Assembly (NCBI GenBank): GCA_016710785.1 | Contig: JADJUE010000006.1 | Span: forward strand, 186,001 to 250,000 | Origin: Candidatus Epilinea brevis | Lineage (GTDB): Bacteria > Chloroflexota > Anaerolineae > Epilineales > Epilineaceae | Reading direction: 5' to 3' | Length of the DNA stretch: 64,000 bases | In this document: positions 63,378 to 64,000 of the stretch, piece by piece | How the letters are laid out: each line of letters starts with the position of its first letter | Position numbering within the stretch: the stretch's first letter is position 1 | Position numbers and translations under genes: made by a program | Notes under the pieces: generated by a model | Databases searched by the model: none | What the model was told of the DNA's origin: nothing | What the model saw: the letters and a program-made list of their open reading frames with translations, nothing else

Positions 63378-64000
63378 GGGCACCGGCGTATCCGTCGGTG
63401 GCGCCGGGGTGGCGGTGGCGGGCGCCGGGGTATCCGTGACGGTGGGCTGGGTGGTGGCGGTGGGCACAGCCGTCGCCGTGTCCGTGGGGCTGGGGATGGC
63501 TGTCGCGGTGTCCGTGGGCGTCGGGGTTGGGGTGACGCGCCGTCGCGGTGGGTGAAGGCGTGAAGGTGGCGGTGGACGTCGCGGTTGCGGTGGGTGAAGG
63601 CGTGAAGGTCGCCGTCACAGTCGCCGTGGCCGTCGCGGTCGCCGTGGGCGAAGGTGTGATCGTGGCTGTGGCCGTCGCCGTCGCCGTGGGCGAAGGCGTG
63701 ATCGTCGGCGTGGGGGTGATGGTGGGGGTGGGGGTGGGGGTATGGGTGGGCCGGTAGGGCACGCCGGGGCAGCGGGCCTCGTAGAAGATGGGCGCGAAGC
63801 CGAAGCTGTCGTCCAGGATGGGAAAGCCGGTGGAGGCCGCGGATTCGTCGCCGGGCACCTGCTCGCCCAACAAGGTCCCGCTGCGCTCGATGGTCACCAC
63901 ACCCAGGCCCACGGCATTGGCCTGCCCCCGACCGCTGGCGGATTCATGTTCCCCAGTAGACGGCGCTGACCACGGCGGAGCCCTTGAAGCCTTGGGGCAG
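63312..64000 (-). CDS. TP-stalk surface protein, 3' part (5' end beyond window; frameshifts)
   Basis: C-terminal part of a large secreted protein running leftward from the window edge. The edge frame reads LPQGFKGSAVVSAVYW; after a probable extra G in the run 63951-63954 it continues SASGRGQANAVGLGVVTIER, GDESAASTGFPILDDSFGFA, FYEARCPGVPYRP, then a stalk TPTPTPTITPTPTITPSPTA. Around 63533-63545 the TP coding frame changes again and continues TPTPTDTATAIPSPTDTATA to a stop at 63312, overlapping the convergent VOC gene. The real 3' end is therefore uncertain. It belongs to the same class of stalked proteins as 42786-45461. Confidence 0.55.

Overview
The window reads as a bacterial chromosome segment of high G+C content (roughly 65-72% in most parts). 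The many secreted proteins with long Thr/Pro 'TPTPT' stalks, two gingipain-type C25 proteases, a B12-dependent ribonucleotide reductase and many GTG/TTG starts in tightly overlapping operons point to Chloroflexota (an Anaerolineae/Caldilineae-like lineage). This is inference from gene content; there is no rRNA in the window.

Left arm (1-30124, nearly all minus strand): a surface-polysaccharide locus. A specialised NusG-like antiterminator (29618-30124) sits at the promoter-proximal end. Leftward follow an acetyltransferase, a polyprenyl-phosphate-type glycosyltransferase, a B12/radical-SAM enzyme, a SAF-domain oxidoreductase, a nucleotide-sugar epimerase, a DegT aminotransferase, a fused ATP sulfurylase/APS kinase (PAPS supply), an FkbM methyltransferase, a GT-C-like membrane protein, the Wzm/Wzt ABC exporter and at least seven GT2/GT4 glycosyltransferases. 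From about 4.26 to 13.1 kb the base composition falls to about 50% G+C. This looks like an imported serotype-type cassette, and its right edge falls inside wzt, between the ATPase and the glycan-binding domain. An IS4-type element (7696-8994, 16-bp inverted repeats, 10-bp target duplication) has cut a methyltransferase gene in that cassette. A truncated VapBC pair lies at the extreme left.

Middle (30354-46858, mostly plus strand): a compact group of peptide-modification-type genes: a PF14907-like nucleotidyltransferase, a 70-residue peptide with a lasso-leader-like YxPP segment, an HPr-kinase-like ATPase, a C25 protease, an S26-type peptidase, a PqqD-like protein, a TP-stalk membrane protein and a second C25 lipoprotein. 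It resembles the poorly understood 'HPr-rel' group (HprK-related kinase plus PqqD-family chaperone), here with proteases and a candidate substrate, and is the best candidate for an undescribed system. Two large TP-stalk surface proteins and selA follow.

Right arm (46980-64000): a HelD-type RNA polymerase-recycling ATPase and an MFS exporter (minus strand); a B12-dependent ribonucleotide reductase operon with a Na/Pi-cotransporter-like protein and a tandem universal stress protein; then a Yip1 protein, a LolD/MacB-type ATPase, an ECF sigma factor with a repeat-bearing putative anti-sigma protein, a CARDB-like exported protein and the MacB-type permease; finally two small enzymes and the 3' end of another TP-stalk protein.

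About fifteen genes carry single-base frameshifts, mostly at or next to short G/C runs, and a one-base correction restores family-typical protein in each. They look like uncorrected long-read errors rather than decay, so those genes are annotated as whole with the shift noted.
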